Assembly (NCBI RefSeq): GCF_030272615.1
Contig: NC_081405.1
Location: forward strand, 314,920,541 to 314,984,540
Reading direction: 5' to 3'
DNA: 64,000 nucleotides
DNA from: Cryptomeria japonica
Taxonomy: Eukaryota; Streptophyta; Pinopsida; Cupressales; Cupressaceae
Part shown: positions 48,930 through 62,151 of the stretch, piece after piece
How the letters are laid out: the number at the start of each line of letters is the position of its first letter
Position numbering within the stretch: the stretch's first letter is position 1
Translations under genes and position numbers: made by a program
The notes under the pieces: generated by a model
Databases searched by the model: none
The model's input: the letters and a program-made list of their open reading frames with translations, nothing else
Told to the model about the DNA's origin: nothing

Positions 48930-50256
48930 ATAAATATATGCATGAAAGCGACTTATTTGAAAGCAATCTATCTGATGTAGTGGCGAGTTATCACTGCAAG
49001 TCATAGTCGACAAAACATGCATGATATATGGGAAGTCTACTTGGAATCATAGAGACTAAAACTATTGCATAGCGAAATCAGTATTAGTCGACCACGGTGC
49101 AAACAAAACTTAGAGTTCAAGTTGAATATGAACTGATTGACATGGCTGAAAATCGTTAGAATAAGTATCGCATGGAATGCAAACTAATTTGCATACCAAT
49201 GGTGGTGTATGGGAAGCTAACAAATTGCATTGATAGTAGTGGGAGTCAATAGAAATATTGACTAAGCAATTGCCTAGCCACATAATAACACCAGTAATAA
49301 TGAACTTAACAACTTGAGCCGTTTGGTGTCACGTAGTAGATAATGAATATCATTGCATGGAGAACACATAAGTTTTTGAAACCATTTAGTATTGTGATGT
49401 TGCAGTTAAAGAATGTGTTGTGTCACTTAGATACCAATAAATCAGTCCACCACTATGAGAGATTGGCTCAAAAATAGGAATTAGTATAGATTTCATCATT
49501 ATATATAGACTATTGGTTTTGAAGGAAAATACGAGGGAGAAATATGTAGAAAATATAGATGAAAAAATCGAGAATAGAGATGATAGAATAAAGAATTAAG
49601 ATGATAGAACTGAGAATGGAGATGAAAAGAACACAACAAAACGAATTATAAAACATAGAGAAAGAAGAGCATTTGAAACCTACAAGTGTTGCGGTCAAAT
49701 TTAGAAGAAGAATTAGTGTTGAACACCACAGTTTTGGCATCGAATTTCAGAGGTAGGCTCTTAATCGAGCAATAATTTATTATATATTTATAGAATAAGA
49801 TTAGAATTATCTTGAGAATTGTTTATTTTAGATCACTAATGAAGAAAGAGTTAAACTTTGAATTAGTTTATGAATTAGCAGACATGATAATTTATTTTGA
49901 AATTTTCTTTGAAGAAGCCATATAGGTATATGCATTATGAAATACCATCTTACTTAATACTCGTTGTAGAAAAAATACCGAATTTAGATAGTTGAATTCG
50001 TAAATCATAGAAAACACATGTTAGTGTCAAATTTAATATCATATTTGAAGAAAGAATGTGTACTCATATTCTATTCATTTATATGTAAACATACATACAT
50101 ACATGTGTTACACCTTCTTAATTTAATTCTTGTCTTTGATTTACTTGAAAGGATAGAATTGAAAGATTGCTCTCTTTTGGATATATATTTGTTTGTCAAT
50201 GAAAGATTGTTTTTTTGCCAGATATAATTGGTTGTAAATGAAAGATTGTTTCCTTA
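48930..50256. other. Region without recognised gene
   Basis: Short open frames only. No domain, splice series or terminal repeat was seen between the DNA transposon and the LTR of the gypsy element. Confidence 0.5.
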
Positions 50257-51682
50257 TGTAGACGTATAAAAATGGCCACTTTCCTAAATGAATATTTAAT
50301 GTTCATTTTATTCTCATTCCTCTATTTAATTAAATTTAGTTTAATTAAATCATCCACATTAATCTATTTGATTAAATAAGTTATTTAATTTATTTAATTA
50401 AATTCATCTAGACCTTTCAAATCATTTATTTAAATAAATTACATTATTTAATTAAATCCCCTTTCTACTCTTTTTAATTAAATTTACATTTAAGTAAATT
50501 GTTCACTTCAAATAAATAAATATAATTTATTTAAATCCTCCACTTGCATCTATTTTGTTGAAATAAAGCAATTTATTTTAATTAAAATTACCCTCCATCC
50601 ACTTGCATTTTCCTACATCTCCAACTTGCCTCTCTAAACCCTTTCTAAATTCTTCTAAACCCTTCCAAATTAGCCTAACCCATCTACTAAACATTGTCAC
50701 ATCCCTAAACAAAGGGAAGTCACTTCTCAAACCCTTAAAGTCTTCAATAACCATTGAAGGCTTTATGTCCTCAACAAGTGAACCATTTAAGCCTCTTACA
50801 TAACAATTAAAGCTTAACTCAACCTTCTTACATGGTTGGAGACTTTTTGCCTAACTCAACCCTCATCTAACCCAGGGGTGTTATCAAGCATTCATTGCTT
50901 GGACCATGGTTATTCCTTTAACCTTTGCACAAAAGTTTATCCTTTGGGTAAAAGCTTTATCCAATGGGTTTTCTTAACCTAACCTTAATCCTTGCCTTCT
51001 AAGGTACCCATGAGGTCTTATCAAGCATTTAATGCTTCTTACATCTCCTCTCAAGCTATCTCTTGTTGACAATTGTCACCATTTCATTCGGGAAAATTGA
51101 GTGCATGGATTGATAACTTTCAATCCTAGCCCTTGATAAGATCATCCAATCTTCACCATCCATTGCCCTAGTTTTCCTATAAAAAGAGCTCTCTTTCCTC
51201 CATTTTAGGATCCAAGTCTTTAATATCACACATACTCATTTTTATCAAGCATTTCAATCCCTCTTTGAATAGAAATAATCTAATAAGCATTTTAGAAGTA
51301 TTTCTCTTTATCATAATAATCATATTAAGCTAGTATATCATGTTAGGATAGTTCTTTTACTAATCTTTTTAGCTTATCATCATATGCATACTAGTTTAAT
51401 TCATATTTATTAATATCATGCATATTTAGGATTGCATTCATGTTAGATTAATCTCAAACATCCCTTATTCTCATGATTGTCATCCCTAAGTCACTTTGCT
51501 CAGTGATCTGAGAGTAAAGGCATTGGCTTAAGGGGTCTTGTGAGATATAGAACAATGGAACATCCCTTTGGAAGTTGAGCAATTCCAAACAGCTCCATAA
51601 CTTGCACCAAGAGTCCCATTAGTGTGTGGGCTAGTCCCAATTTTGTAATTTTAGTTTCATCAAGTTGCTTTTCCCACATACA
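50257..51682 (+). repeat. 5' LTR of the Tat-type element
   Basis: It begins TGTAGACGTATAAAAATGGC and ends CCCACATACA, followed after 4 bp by the PBS. The partner LTR is outside the window, so the ends rest on the TG...CA termini and the PBS position. The first 330 bp are rich in ttaattaaat runs. Length is 1426 bp. Confidence 0.7.
51178..51185 (+). promoter_or_regulatory. Probable LTR TATA box
   Basis: TATAAAAA lies in cctataaaaagagctctc about two thirds into the LTR, where the U3/R border of a long LTR is expected. It is the best TATA match in the LTR. Confidence 0.5.
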
Positions 51683-51686
51683 TTTC

Positions 51687-51702
51687 TGGTGCCCACCGTG
51701 GG
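51687..51702 (+). other. Primer-binding site of the Tat-type element
   Basis: TGGTGCCCACCGTGGG starts 4 bp past the LTR end. It begins with TGG as expected for tRNA 3'-end pairing and differs from the PBS of the LARD-like element at 10940. Confidence 0.75.
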
Positions 51703-54700
51703 TTGTAACCCCATTTATCAAATTATTTTTTATGCAAGATTAACTTTGCAGGTACGCGGAAAACTTAAATCAACGTGTGGAGAGAATCCTCTAGTGGATC
51801 CGTTTAGTTCTTTGGCACATCTAGCGTACTGTTTAGCGCTTTGAAACCATCTTTTAGTGCGTAAAGACTTAACTTTAACACATAGCATTTATGTTATTTC
51901 TTGTAGGCCGTGACACTTTAGTACATTAATCTAGCACATCTAGACAACATCTTAGCACATCTAGGCATTCGGCTAGCACATCCGTCTTATTCTGTAGCAC
52001 ATAGAAGACATAAGTAGAAAGAAAAATTGTAACAAAGGCTTAAATTAGACTTGTAGAAGTCCACAAAAAGAAATTTTTTGATTGCTAATTGGTTTTACTA
52101 CAGGTAACTAACAATTTCTTTGCAAGGTTTGGGAGATTGTTTTTCTTTTACTAAAGTTTTAGTCTTGGAGTTTAATTTTGTATTTCTAACTTTCTTAAGT
52201 TAGTTATATTAAATTTTCTTCATTTCCTTGTTGAGTAAAATTGAACTCACCTTTCATTTTGGGGTACATAAAAAGAACAACAAATAAAAACCATTTTCTT
52301 GCTTTTTTAGGAAGAAAACACTTCATTTTGGAAGCTATAAAAAGAACAAAACAAACTTTACTTTTTCAAATGTTTTAAAAAGAACCTCACCATCCTTTCA
52401 TTTTTAAAAGGATTCACTTTACTTTGCTAGATAAAGAACCTCATTTTCCAAGAGTTTTTGAGACAAACCAAAAGAGGGAAGTCCTTCCCCTTTATCGATT
52501 TCATTTTGTTGACCAACCCAAACACTTTGCTTTGTTGACTAGGATTTTACTACTTAGCTTAGAAAATGATTGATTTGGGAGCTAAAAATAACACCATACT
52601 TTTTGGAGCAACATCTCCAAATAGAAGTTAGCAAAATCATTGCTTTAAAGGTTAAAAAGAAGATTCTTTGCCTTGTCTCGAAAGTGGAAGGTATATGCTC
52701 TCCCCTTAACTAGGTGATAAAAAAGCCAAACCACTCTTATGCTTTCTTCATTTCAAGCATTTAAGTCCTTTGGCAGGCCTGCACTACCAAGGAACTAAAA
52801 AATCTTAAAGCCTTTTATGGCCGGTGTGACGGGAATGACCTAAGTGGGAAATGACTTTATCGCCAATTGTTCCAACCCACTAGAATCAAAAGTGAAGGGT
52901 GACAAAATTCCCTTTCAATGGTTTCACACAGTGATTAGCCTTCCTCGAGTATCTTTACGATACGTAAAGTCTTTGATCTAAAGGTTGGGAAGCCTCCTAA
53001 GGGTGTTTATCACTGATGCTCGAATAGGGAGCTTGATTACGAACCTTAGAAATAGAGACCATGAGCTAAGTCAGTATCCAAACATTGGCAATATCATAGT
53101 GCAAGGATGGGGAAGAATCCTCCCCCAAGATTACTCACCATATATCTCCCAAGATAGCTACTCGATTATAAAGCAATTCACTTTGGGTTAATTTCTGGCA
53201 AAAGGCAAAAAAATGGGCACCCTCTAGGGGGTGACATGACTGTCTGAGCTGACGAAGCATCAAGACTAGTGGGCTATGATATTGTTGATGATCCTTGAAT
53301 AAAGAGCCTGATTGAATTATATTATTTATATCCAAACCTATGAAAACATTGGGGATTTGAACACATCCTCGTAGAACATACACTCTTTGTGTAGAATAGG
53401 CAAAAGCGGTTGTCTTTTTCATGTTTTGTTTGCATTTCATACTTCAGAAAATCATCTATCACGATTAAAAAAGTGTTAAAACTTCCATGAAAACCAGCAA
53501 ATCAAAACAAACAAGGCAGTTTAGCACATAAAAACAACATCCTAGCGCATCTAAAGCAAAACTTAGCATGTTCAAGTTTAAACATAGCGTATCCATTCTG
53601 AGAAACAGAGCATAAATTAGTAGAAAATTTGATAGCTAAATAGTAGCGCTTCTTACGGATATATTAGCGCATTCAGACACCAGTTTAGTGCATTAAAGAC
53701 ATATAATAGCACTTTTAGCTCAAACAATAGTGCATAATTGGAACATATTAGCACATAATCCATCCAGACCAGTCAAAATCAAACAGTCCAAGTTAGCGCA
53801 TATCAAAGGAAGCTTAGCACATCTGGGTCTTTCTTTAGTGCATTGGGATCATTCTTTAGCACATCTAGTCTCTGGCTTAGCACATGGTCAAAAACTCAAA
53901 AAACTAGAAAGCAAAACAAACCTTTCTGAAAAAATTTATCAAAACTTCTTGAGTATCCTTTCAGGTCCAATATTGAACATGGTCATAAGAAATCAAATCA
54001 AAAACACCAGAGAAATCATTTCCAAATCAAACAAGTCAATCTTACAAAAAAAGTTGGCAATTCCAAAACTAGCTAAAGATAACACTTTTTCCTATCAAAA
54101 TCGGGTTACATCATCACGTTGATCAAAAGGTCCATCATCTAACGGATTCCATCATCAAACATACCTAGTTTAAACCTAAGTTGTCAAATCAAGTTTCTAT
54201 ATTGGGAAAACTCTTATTCCATATCATTTGACACATTGTTGTGAAGGGGCATCTGAACCTTCATTTGATAAAAGTAGACTTAAGTTTTCAAAAAAAGTAT
54301 CATAATCCAAACAAATCAAAGGAAACCATTGATCACCTGTGTATGACCACTCCTCATATTTTGAGAAGAAAATGTCTTCATCCCAACACTAAGTTAAAAA
54401 AATGACAACCTAGTTCCCAGAAACTTGCTAAAAAGAATATATTTCTCTACATCAATTGCCAAATCTTCAAATCTCATCTCACATTTCTCCATCATATGCA
54501 CTTATATCTTCAAGACAAGTCAAATGAATTTGATGAAGATCCATTGAGAAGTAGAGCCTTTTGCCAAAAATCAACATTCAGCCAATACCTAAATCGAGGA
54601 GGAAAGATAAATCCAGCTTTCTTCCCAGAAGTTTGCATCACTTACAACATACCTTGATTTGAACCACCAACCACCAAGCAAAACACAGAAGAGGAATTCA

Positions 54701-54940
54701 TCCCCTTTGTCTCAGAAATTTTCTACTAGATGCCCACTGTCACTTGCTCTCAATGAAACAAGCCAAATGAACCACAACTAGAGTCCAGTATGGGTCAAAG
54801 ATTATCAAATCCTTTTGAATAACCAAATCTAGAAGACACAAAAAATTTTGAGGAGCTCCTCCAAGAATGTCAAGAAAGTGCTTCATTTCAAAAACTTGTG
54901 GAAAAACTCATAGAGGCTGACAAAGAAAATACCTACTCAT
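51703..54940 (+). other. Long untranslated leader with dispersed TAGCRCAT-like motif
   Basis: There is no conserved coding region. At 51815-52010 and again at 53515-53890 the motif tTAGC(A/G)CAT(C) recurs many times at irregular 20-40 bp spacing, with variants such as tagtgcat and tagcgtat. The open frame 53730-54122 merely translates the motif (repeated LAH). Between the two clusters the DNA is ordinary. Confidence 0.6.
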
Positions 54941-56840
54941 ACTAACAAGCAAAGGAGTTAGGCTCCCTGAAGACTTCGATACTGACGTCTTTAGAACAAG
55001 GTCTCAAAATTATACTTATCAAGAACAACAAAGAGAAGAGGAAGCACGTGACCCTGAAAAAAACATACCGGAACAAAACATACCAGAGCACACACATACT
55101 CAAACTAGGGATAATGAGACGAAAGAACTCTTCCCTCGGCAAGAAAATCCACCCTTGGTTTCTCTCACACAACAAATACAAATGCTGCAAAGACAAATGT
55201 AGGACATGAAACAAGGGACAACAGTGTGATACTCCTTAAACGAAATTTGTCCTTACCCTTTTGATAGAAGGTTAAACATGATACATTTTCCCCCAAATTT
55301 AGATATTCCCAAATTTGACAAATATGATGGTAAGAGCAATCCTCGCAATCATGTTCAGTAGTTTTTTACCATGAGCCTTGAATTTACCCATGATGACACC
55401 TATTTGATGAGGCTATTCCCAAGAATCTTGGGTGGACAAACAATGGAGTGGTTATCCCAACTCACACCTCCTGTCAAATCTTTTGATGAGTTAGTCAACA
55501 AATTAATCACTCAATACTCCTACAATATTCAACATGCAATCACCATGCTAGATGTCTTTAATAACAACCAGAAAAATAATGAAACATTCATGGTATTTCT
55601 TCAACGTTGGAGATAGATGGTTTCAATATATGCTCGAGATGTGCCTGAAAAAGAAAAGATGGAAATTTTCATCAACAATCTTAATAGTGAGATGAGTTAC
55701 ATAATCAAGCTCCAATGCATACCATCTTTTGCCAAATTAATTGAAAATGGAATCCAAGTAGAGGAGGCATGTATCAAGAAAGGAACATTGAAGTTCTTTA
55801 AAGAAGGAACTAATTCATCCAACTCTCATTACAATAACCAGAGCAACAACAACAACTTAGACAAATCCAAGTTCTATACTAGAAACAAAAACACTGGAGT
55901 TCAAGGAGGAAATGATACTAATGATATAAAGTCCAAACAACCAGTATCGGCTTTATCAAGTAATCCTCAGGCTACCAAGAATCAAAAGGGTGCCAACCAA
56001 GGCACTAACACTTATGTACCCAATACCAACCCAGAACCTTCAAATGCAAACAATACCAATAATACCCAAAACAACAACACAAATCAAGGACCTAATCCTA
56101 ATTCGAGGGGTAACAACAACAACTTTCCAAATAAACACATTTACACACCATTGGGGCAATCATTGGAATCAGCATTCAGAGAACTCCTAGCAAACAAGAT
56201 TATCACATTACCGACTCTAAACAATTTCAAACCGCAGGTCAAACCACCTTGGTGGAATGACTCACACTTCTACGATTTCCATCGAAACAAAGGGCATCAA
56301 ACAAATGACTGCATGAGGCTTAAAAACATTGTTCAAGACATGATTGATAGAGGTGATTTAATGGTCGATGGTCTCAAAACAAATGGTGATCATGGCGCCT
56401 TTAAAAATCCTCTTCCAAATTACAACAAGGATGGAGCTTCTAAATCAAATGATACACAAGGAGCTCGCATCAATCACATATACAATAACACCATCAATCA
56501 TATATCAATGGATGATAATCAAGTAAATGTCATCAAAATCAGGGACAAACGTGAACATGAATCGATCAATGTAACCACCAGAGCTCAAAAATATGTCTTG
56601 AAAGGACATACATCAACATCAACCACTATCCCCAAGACTCAATATGATTTGGTAAGTCAACTGCATAGAATTTTTGCTCAAATATTCATACTAGAGTTAT
56701 TAAAACTTTCACCAAAACATAAAGACATTTTGGAACAAACACTATTGGAAATAAATCTACCTCAAGATCTGGATATTGAAAAATTTCAAGCCATGGTGGC
56801 TCACATGACATGGCCTCATCATCTCACCTTTTCTAAGTAA
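54941..56840 (+). pseudogene. gag of the Tat-type element
   Basis: The frame starts near 54955 (DFDTDVFRTRSQNYTYQEQQ), passes TAG and TGA near 55200-55230, and enters the Retrotrans_gag domain: PKFDKYDGKSNPRNHV, LEFTHDDTYLMRLFPRILGG, MEWLSQL, NNETFMVFLQRWR. It crosses TAG at 55614 and runs on to 56840. There is an Asn-rich linker (about residues 60-180 after the stop), then FYDFHRNKGHQTNDCMRLK, a zinc-knuckle-like motif with its first Cys replaced by Tyr. Gag would form the particle and package RNA. Confidence 0.8.
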
Positions 56841-56852
56841 GATAATATCTCA

Positions 56853-57386
56853 TTGAGCCATCCACATAATACTCCCCTTCACATCGAAGTCTTGGTCTAC
56901 AAGCATCGAGTTAAAAGAGTATTAATAGATGGAGGAGTTGGGCTCAATATCTGTACCTTAAAACTTACTTGTGCATTAGGCTTCTCTGAGCAGTCTATTG
57001 ATCCACACAAAAAGATCACCATCAAAGCATATGATGATGAACAAATATCATCCAAGGGAATAGTAATCTTACCTATTCAGGTAGGACCAATACAAAGGGA
57101 CATTATGTGCCAAATCTTAGACATAGACCTCACATATAATATTTTATTGGGTCGTCCTTGGATACATGAAATGCTAGTAGTACCCTCAACTTACCACCAG
57201 TGTGTTAAATTCCCTTATAATGGGCAGGAGATTTCTATATCTATAGATAATAACCCCTTTCGACATTGTAATGCTATGGGGGTAACCCAAGATAGCTTAG
57301 TTCCACATAACAGGGAAAAACAAAATTATTTAGCAATGAATCATCATCAAGAAAATCTCAAATATTTATCCATGGATTTTAAATAG
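56853..57386 (+). pseudogene. Retroviral-type aspartic protease
   Basis: LHIEVLVYKHRVKRVLIDGGVGLNICT holds the active-site loop as DGG rather than DSG/DTG. ILLGRPWIHEM is the conserved flap-end GRPW motif. The frame is open for 177 codons, in a different frame from gag with 12 bp between them. The protease would cleave the polyprotein. Whether DGG is native or a mutation cannot be judged here. Confidence 0.75.
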
Positions 57387-58984
57387 AAGATGAAAATCAA
57401 AGAGAAAGGCATGGGAGAATACTCTTTTGAACCCATGTGTCTAACCAACTTACCAGCATCGCCAAAATCTCATGGACAACCTTCTGCATCAACACATCAA
57501 GAAACACAGCCCATTACCGAGTTTCATGGCAAATTTATCCAATTGGGCACACTAGCACATGAATCAGAAGAAAAGGACATCCTTAGCTGGCTATGCAAGA
57601 ATGAAGAAGAAGTCAAAGCTTCTACTATGGAAGTTTCTATACCAACACAATAGTATGGGAAGGGATACCTAATCATGCAATGGATGGGGTATAATGGCAA
57701 AGGACCTATTGTCAAGCATCAAGAAGGCATCACAAAACCATTAGATCCTCTTTCATAGTTTTCTAGAGACATTTAGGAGTGGGTTATCGACACACTCTAC
57801 CCCCAAAATAGATACCAAATAAGTATCAAATACCTCAGTGGAAAGAAAAGAATAAATACAAGGAGGACTCATGGCAGGAGGGACTACATGAATCAATGAA
57901 AACAATAAGGAAAGCACGAGAGCACCAGGAAAAAGAAAAGAAACAAGAGGAATTAGCCATTCAAAGAGAAGAAGCATCATATGTAGAAGTAAATCACATT
58001 CAAGAACCTATTCCAAACAAATCTGAATCATCCCTTGAGGAAATCACTGCTCCCCAAGGAGAGATAGTATATGAGCAAATGCAAAAAGTACAAGGTGGGT
58101 CTGATACAGAATAAGAGAAAACTATCAGACTAGTATCAATCATCAGGGAGTTGTTTTCACCCTACAACATACCTGTCCATAGCACTAAAATAATCTAGGA
58201 CAACACTTCTGAGACTGATTCAAATGACTATGAATGGGGCAGTTGTTCAAATATTACTGAAGATATTCCTAAAAATACTAGTCATATACCCCTTTCTCGA
58301 GAAGGACAAGGCACAGAGTATAGACTACTTCAATTTGGTTCACAAAATATCTATGACGCCAAAGAAAACAAGCAGCGGCATTACGAGAAAGTCTATATGG
58401 AAGATGATACCATCGAAGACCTCAACAAAATCATTAACTTATTCAATATCCCAGCCAACCTTGACGATGCCTCCATCATGAAACTTACAGTAGCTGAACT
58501 CAACCCACCCAATGACTCTTTGCCATTTGTCTTTCTTGATCTCATAGACTGGGATGAACCTGAAAACCATGACATACCGATTTTTCCAGATGATGATTCC
58601 ATTATCCATTACCTATGTACTGCCAACCCAGAAACAGACTCTACCAGCAAACAATGTAATGACATCTATAATCAGGAGAGTGCCAAGTCTCTCAGTCGCA
58701 AAAATGAAAGAAATAAAGGATCTACTTTTGAAAACCAATCAATTGTAGCACTAGATCACAAAAAAGTAAAAATAAAGGATGCATCTGAGGGTGAAAACCT
58801 TTTTAAGGCACCTAAGGATGGGAGACTTGACACTCTTCCTAAACACTATCAGGAGCGATCACCCATATTGATTGAGCCCACTCAATCAATCAAAATTGGT
58901 ACAACAGAAGCAAGCAAAAACATACACCTAGCAGAATATCTGACAGAGGAAGAAAAACCAGTTTATCAAGTTCTTCAAAGAAAA
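57387..58984 (+). pseudogene. Protease-RT linker with G-patch
   Basis: After the protease, the reading has TAG at 57651, then LIMQWMGYNGKGPIVKHQEGITKPLD, a G-patch-like glycine motif (about 57675-57750) typical between protease and RT in several plant gypsy lineages. Later, 58397-58993 is an acidic linker (FVFLDLIDWDEPE, IPIFPDDDSII). It ends EYLTEEEKPVYQVLQR, just before the RT, where a frameshift near 58985 separates it from INFAWSYVDM. Confidence 0.65.
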
Positions 58985-59740
58985 GAAAATTAATTTTGCT
59001 TGGTCCTATGTAGATATGCTCAGGATTGATTCACAGTTAATCATGCATCACTTATCTGTTGCTCCAGGAGCTAAGCCAGTTAAGCAAAAATTAAGAAAGA
59101 TGAATTCGCATGTAGCACTCATGGTCAAAGCTGAACTAAAAAAATTATTAGACACTAGATTTATTTGACCTATAGACTATGCTGGATGGATTTCAAACAT
59201 TGTACCAGTTTCAAAACCAGATGGCAGCATCAGGATATGTATAGATTTTAGGGATATTAACAAAGCCTATCCAAAGGATGACTTTCCTTTACGCAGCATC
59301 GACATAATTGTAGACCTCACAGTAGGCCATGCAATGCTATCATTAATGGATGGTTTATCTGGCTATAATCAAATCAAGATAGCTCTAGAGGTTCAAGATA
59401 AAATAGTGTTTACCTATCCTTGGAGAACGTATTGTTGGAATTTTATGCCTTTTGTCTTAAAGAATGCTGGAACAACTTATCAATGAGCAATGATGATAAC
59501 ATTTCATGATATGATGCATACCTTCATGGAAGACTATGTGGATGGTTTACTGGCTAAGTCATTTACCTAGGCAGTATATTTGGACATACTAGAGAAATTT
59601 TTTGAAAGATTGGAGAAATTCCAAGTTAGGCTCAACCCTAAGAAGTGTGTCTTTAGGGTAACATCAGGCAAATTATTAGGCTACATCATGTTAGAAAAAG
59701 GCATTGAAGTAGATCCAACAAACGTATAGGCCATCATAGA
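58985..59740 (+). pseudogene. Reverse transcriptase of the Tat-type element
   Basis: FAWSYVDM, KQKLRKMNSHV, PVSKPDGSIRICIDFRDINKAYPKDDFPL and LSLMDGLSGYNQIKIA are the standard gypsy RT blocks. The catalytic YVDD is changed to YVDG (FMEDYVDGLLAKS), and four or five in-frame stops follow. It is clearly inactive. Confidence 0.85.
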
Positions 59741-60310
59741 AATGCCACCTCCCAAGAACATTATCCAACTCAGATCTCTACAAGGACGGCTCCAATCAAT
59801 CAGGCAATTCATCGCCCAACTAGAAGATAAAAGTCTACCATTCAATCATTTGCTACACAAGAATGTACCATTTAGATGGGAAGCCAAATGTGTAGAATCA
59901 TTCTATCAAATCAAGCAATATCTAATGAACCCACTAGTTTTGGTAACCCCAATAGCAGGCGAGCCCCTTATTCTCTACATATCAACAATGAACATATCAT
60001 TAGGGGAACTATTAGCACAACAAGACAAAGAAGGCAAGGAACAAGCTATCTATTACATCAGTAGATCTTTAAATGGATATGAGTTGAATTCTACATTCAT
60101 TGAGAAGGCTTGTTTAGCAGTGGTATTCGCTTCTCAAAAGTTCTGACACTACACTCTAGCTCACACAATCAAGCTAGTAGCAAAAAATGATCCTCTAAAG
60201 TATTTACTCAGCAAAAAATCTCTCATAGGCAGATTGGCTAAATGGGTCATGATTCTCAGTGAATTTGATATCCACTACATAGAGAGTCGGGCTATCAAAG
60301 GATAAGTAAT
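59741..60310 (+). pseudogene. RNase H domain 1 of the Tat-type element
   Basis: It contains FRWEAKCVESFYQIKQYL, LILYISTMNISLGELLAQQD, QAIYYISRSLNGYE, FIEKACLAVVFASQKF (then TGA) and the post-domain FDIHYIESRAIKG. This is the usual gypsy RT-linked RNase H. Position and sequence are typical; stops break it. Confidence 0.75.
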
Positions 60311-60320
60311 TGCAGATTAA

Positions 60321-60818
60321 TTGGCTGAAGCACAACTACCAGATAAACAACCAATGGAGGTCAAATTTCCAGTTAGGGATGTCCTTACTATTACCACCAA
60401 ACAATGGACACTATACTATAATGGCTCCTACACTCAACATGGTTCAGTTGTTGGTATTCTATTTGTCACTCCCAAAGGACACACCATACCAAGATCATAT
60501 AGACTCATGTTTCAATGCACAAATAACATTACTAAGTATGAGGCACTAGTCACAAGAATCAAAATGGTCATGGAATGGAGAATCACGGAACTGAAAGTCT
60601 ATGGAGATTCCCAACTAGTCATAAATCATATCAATAATGACTACCAGATAAAACATGATAAGTTGCTGCCATACAAACAAATGGTGGATGACTTCAAACA
60701 ATATTTTGTACACATCACCTTCAAGAAAATACCAAGGTTGGACAATAGAGCAGCTGATGCAATGGCTACTATCACTTCACTACTATTCCAGAGCAACAGA
60801 ACCATTATGAGTTTCTAG
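60321..60818 (+). pseudogene. RNase H domain 2 (RVT_3-type) of the Tat-type element
   Basis: The open frame of 165 codons reads WTLYYNGSYTQHGSVVGILF, NNITKYEALVTRIKMVMEW, LKVYGDSQLVINHI and FKKIPRLDNRAADAMAT. It follows the pattern DGS / YEAL / GDSQLV / N-x-x-AD of the second, plant-type RNase H that Tat elements carry before integrase. The first catalytic Asp is changed to Asn (YNGS). Confidence 0.8.
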
Positions 60819-60826
60819 TAGAGCAA

Positions 60827-62151
60827 TTGTTTTCCCTAGCCTATGACAATTCCGCATCCCATGTTATCTATGCTTTAACTGGTTCATACTCTCCTTTATA
60901 TAGAATAATATATGAGTATCTTAAAACCAATACCCTACCCATTTACCTATCTTGGAACCAAAAACGCAATTTTATCCGGCAAGCCACTCGTTACACCCTC
61001 ACTGCTGATACTCTTTACCGTCAAGGTCTAGATGGTACTCTTCTTCATTGCCTTGATCGTAATGAATCTGACTCTGCTTCACATGAGCTTCACAAAGGTA
61101 TCTGTGGCACACATTCAAGTGGTCCTACTCTTTCTAAAAAACCTCTGAGAATGGGATATTACTGGCCGACAATGGAGAAAGACTCTTATCAATTTACAAG
61201 GAAATGTCCAAAATGACAAATCCATGGGAATCTTATCCATGCACCAACACAAGAGTTGTAGCCATTTACAACATCTTGGCCTTTCTGTCAATGGGGACTT
61301 GACTTAGTAAGCAAAATACACCCTTCATCTTCAAATGGACACAAGTTCATTATCACTGCAATGGAGTATTTTACAAAATGGATTGAAGTAGTCTCAATGA
61401 CCACTATAACTGGAAAACAAATTGCCTCTTTTATTCTCAATTATCTAATCTACAGATACGGCATCCCCAGTTCCATCATCACAGACAACAGACATCCCTT
61501 CAAAAACCAGGGTGTGTGAGAACTATGTGAATGATTCAAAATCCAACATCATTTCTCTATGCCTTACTACCCATAGGGGAATGGTCAAGCTAAGGCATCA
61601 AATAAAATAATATTAAAAATCCTCAAGAAAACAGTAAATGATGCAGGAAAGGATTGGCATGTGCAACTCAATCCAACACTTTGGACATATAGGACTAGCA
61701 TCACGACACCTACAGGAGCTACACCATATTCATTGGTGTATGGATCAGAATCAATCCTACCTCTTGAGGTATAAATTCCATCACTCGGGGTATCTTTGAA
61801 AGGTCTCATTCCAGATGAGGAGTATCACGTAAAAAGATTGCAAGAACTAGAGCTTCTGGATGAAAAATGACAACATGCCTATAATCACCTCAAAGCATAC
61901 CAGCAGCGTATATGCAGAAGCTACAGCCACAGAGTCATCCCACAACATTTTAAAGTCGGTGATCTCATGCTCAAAGAAAATCCCAGAAATCAACAGGATC
62001 GAGAAAAGAAGGGGAAGTTTGAACCTAACTGCTTGGGTCCCTATGTCATCATCTCAGCCTATGGATCAGGCACCTTTCAGCTAACAACTTCAGAAGGTGA
62101 TATGCTCGATGAACCAACCAACATCATCCATCTGAAGAAATACTATACTTG
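60827..62151 (+). pseudogene. Integrase of the Tat-type element
   Basis: The zinc domain HELHKGICGTH then YYWPTMEKD and KCPK-stop-Q has its last Cys replaced by TGA. The core has WGLDLVSKIH, FTKWIEV, PSSIITDNRHPFKN and GNGQAKASNK, where the expected catalytic Glu of the NGQAE motif is Lys. HFKVGDLML and a GPYVI module close the protein at 62151 with LKKYYT. No chromodomain follows. At least six in-frame stops lie in a single frame. Confidence 0.85.

Noticed and set aside
53730-54122. 130-codon frame with repeated LAH
   Set aside because: It only translates the TAGCRCAT-like leader motif, has no domain, and lies upstream of gag.
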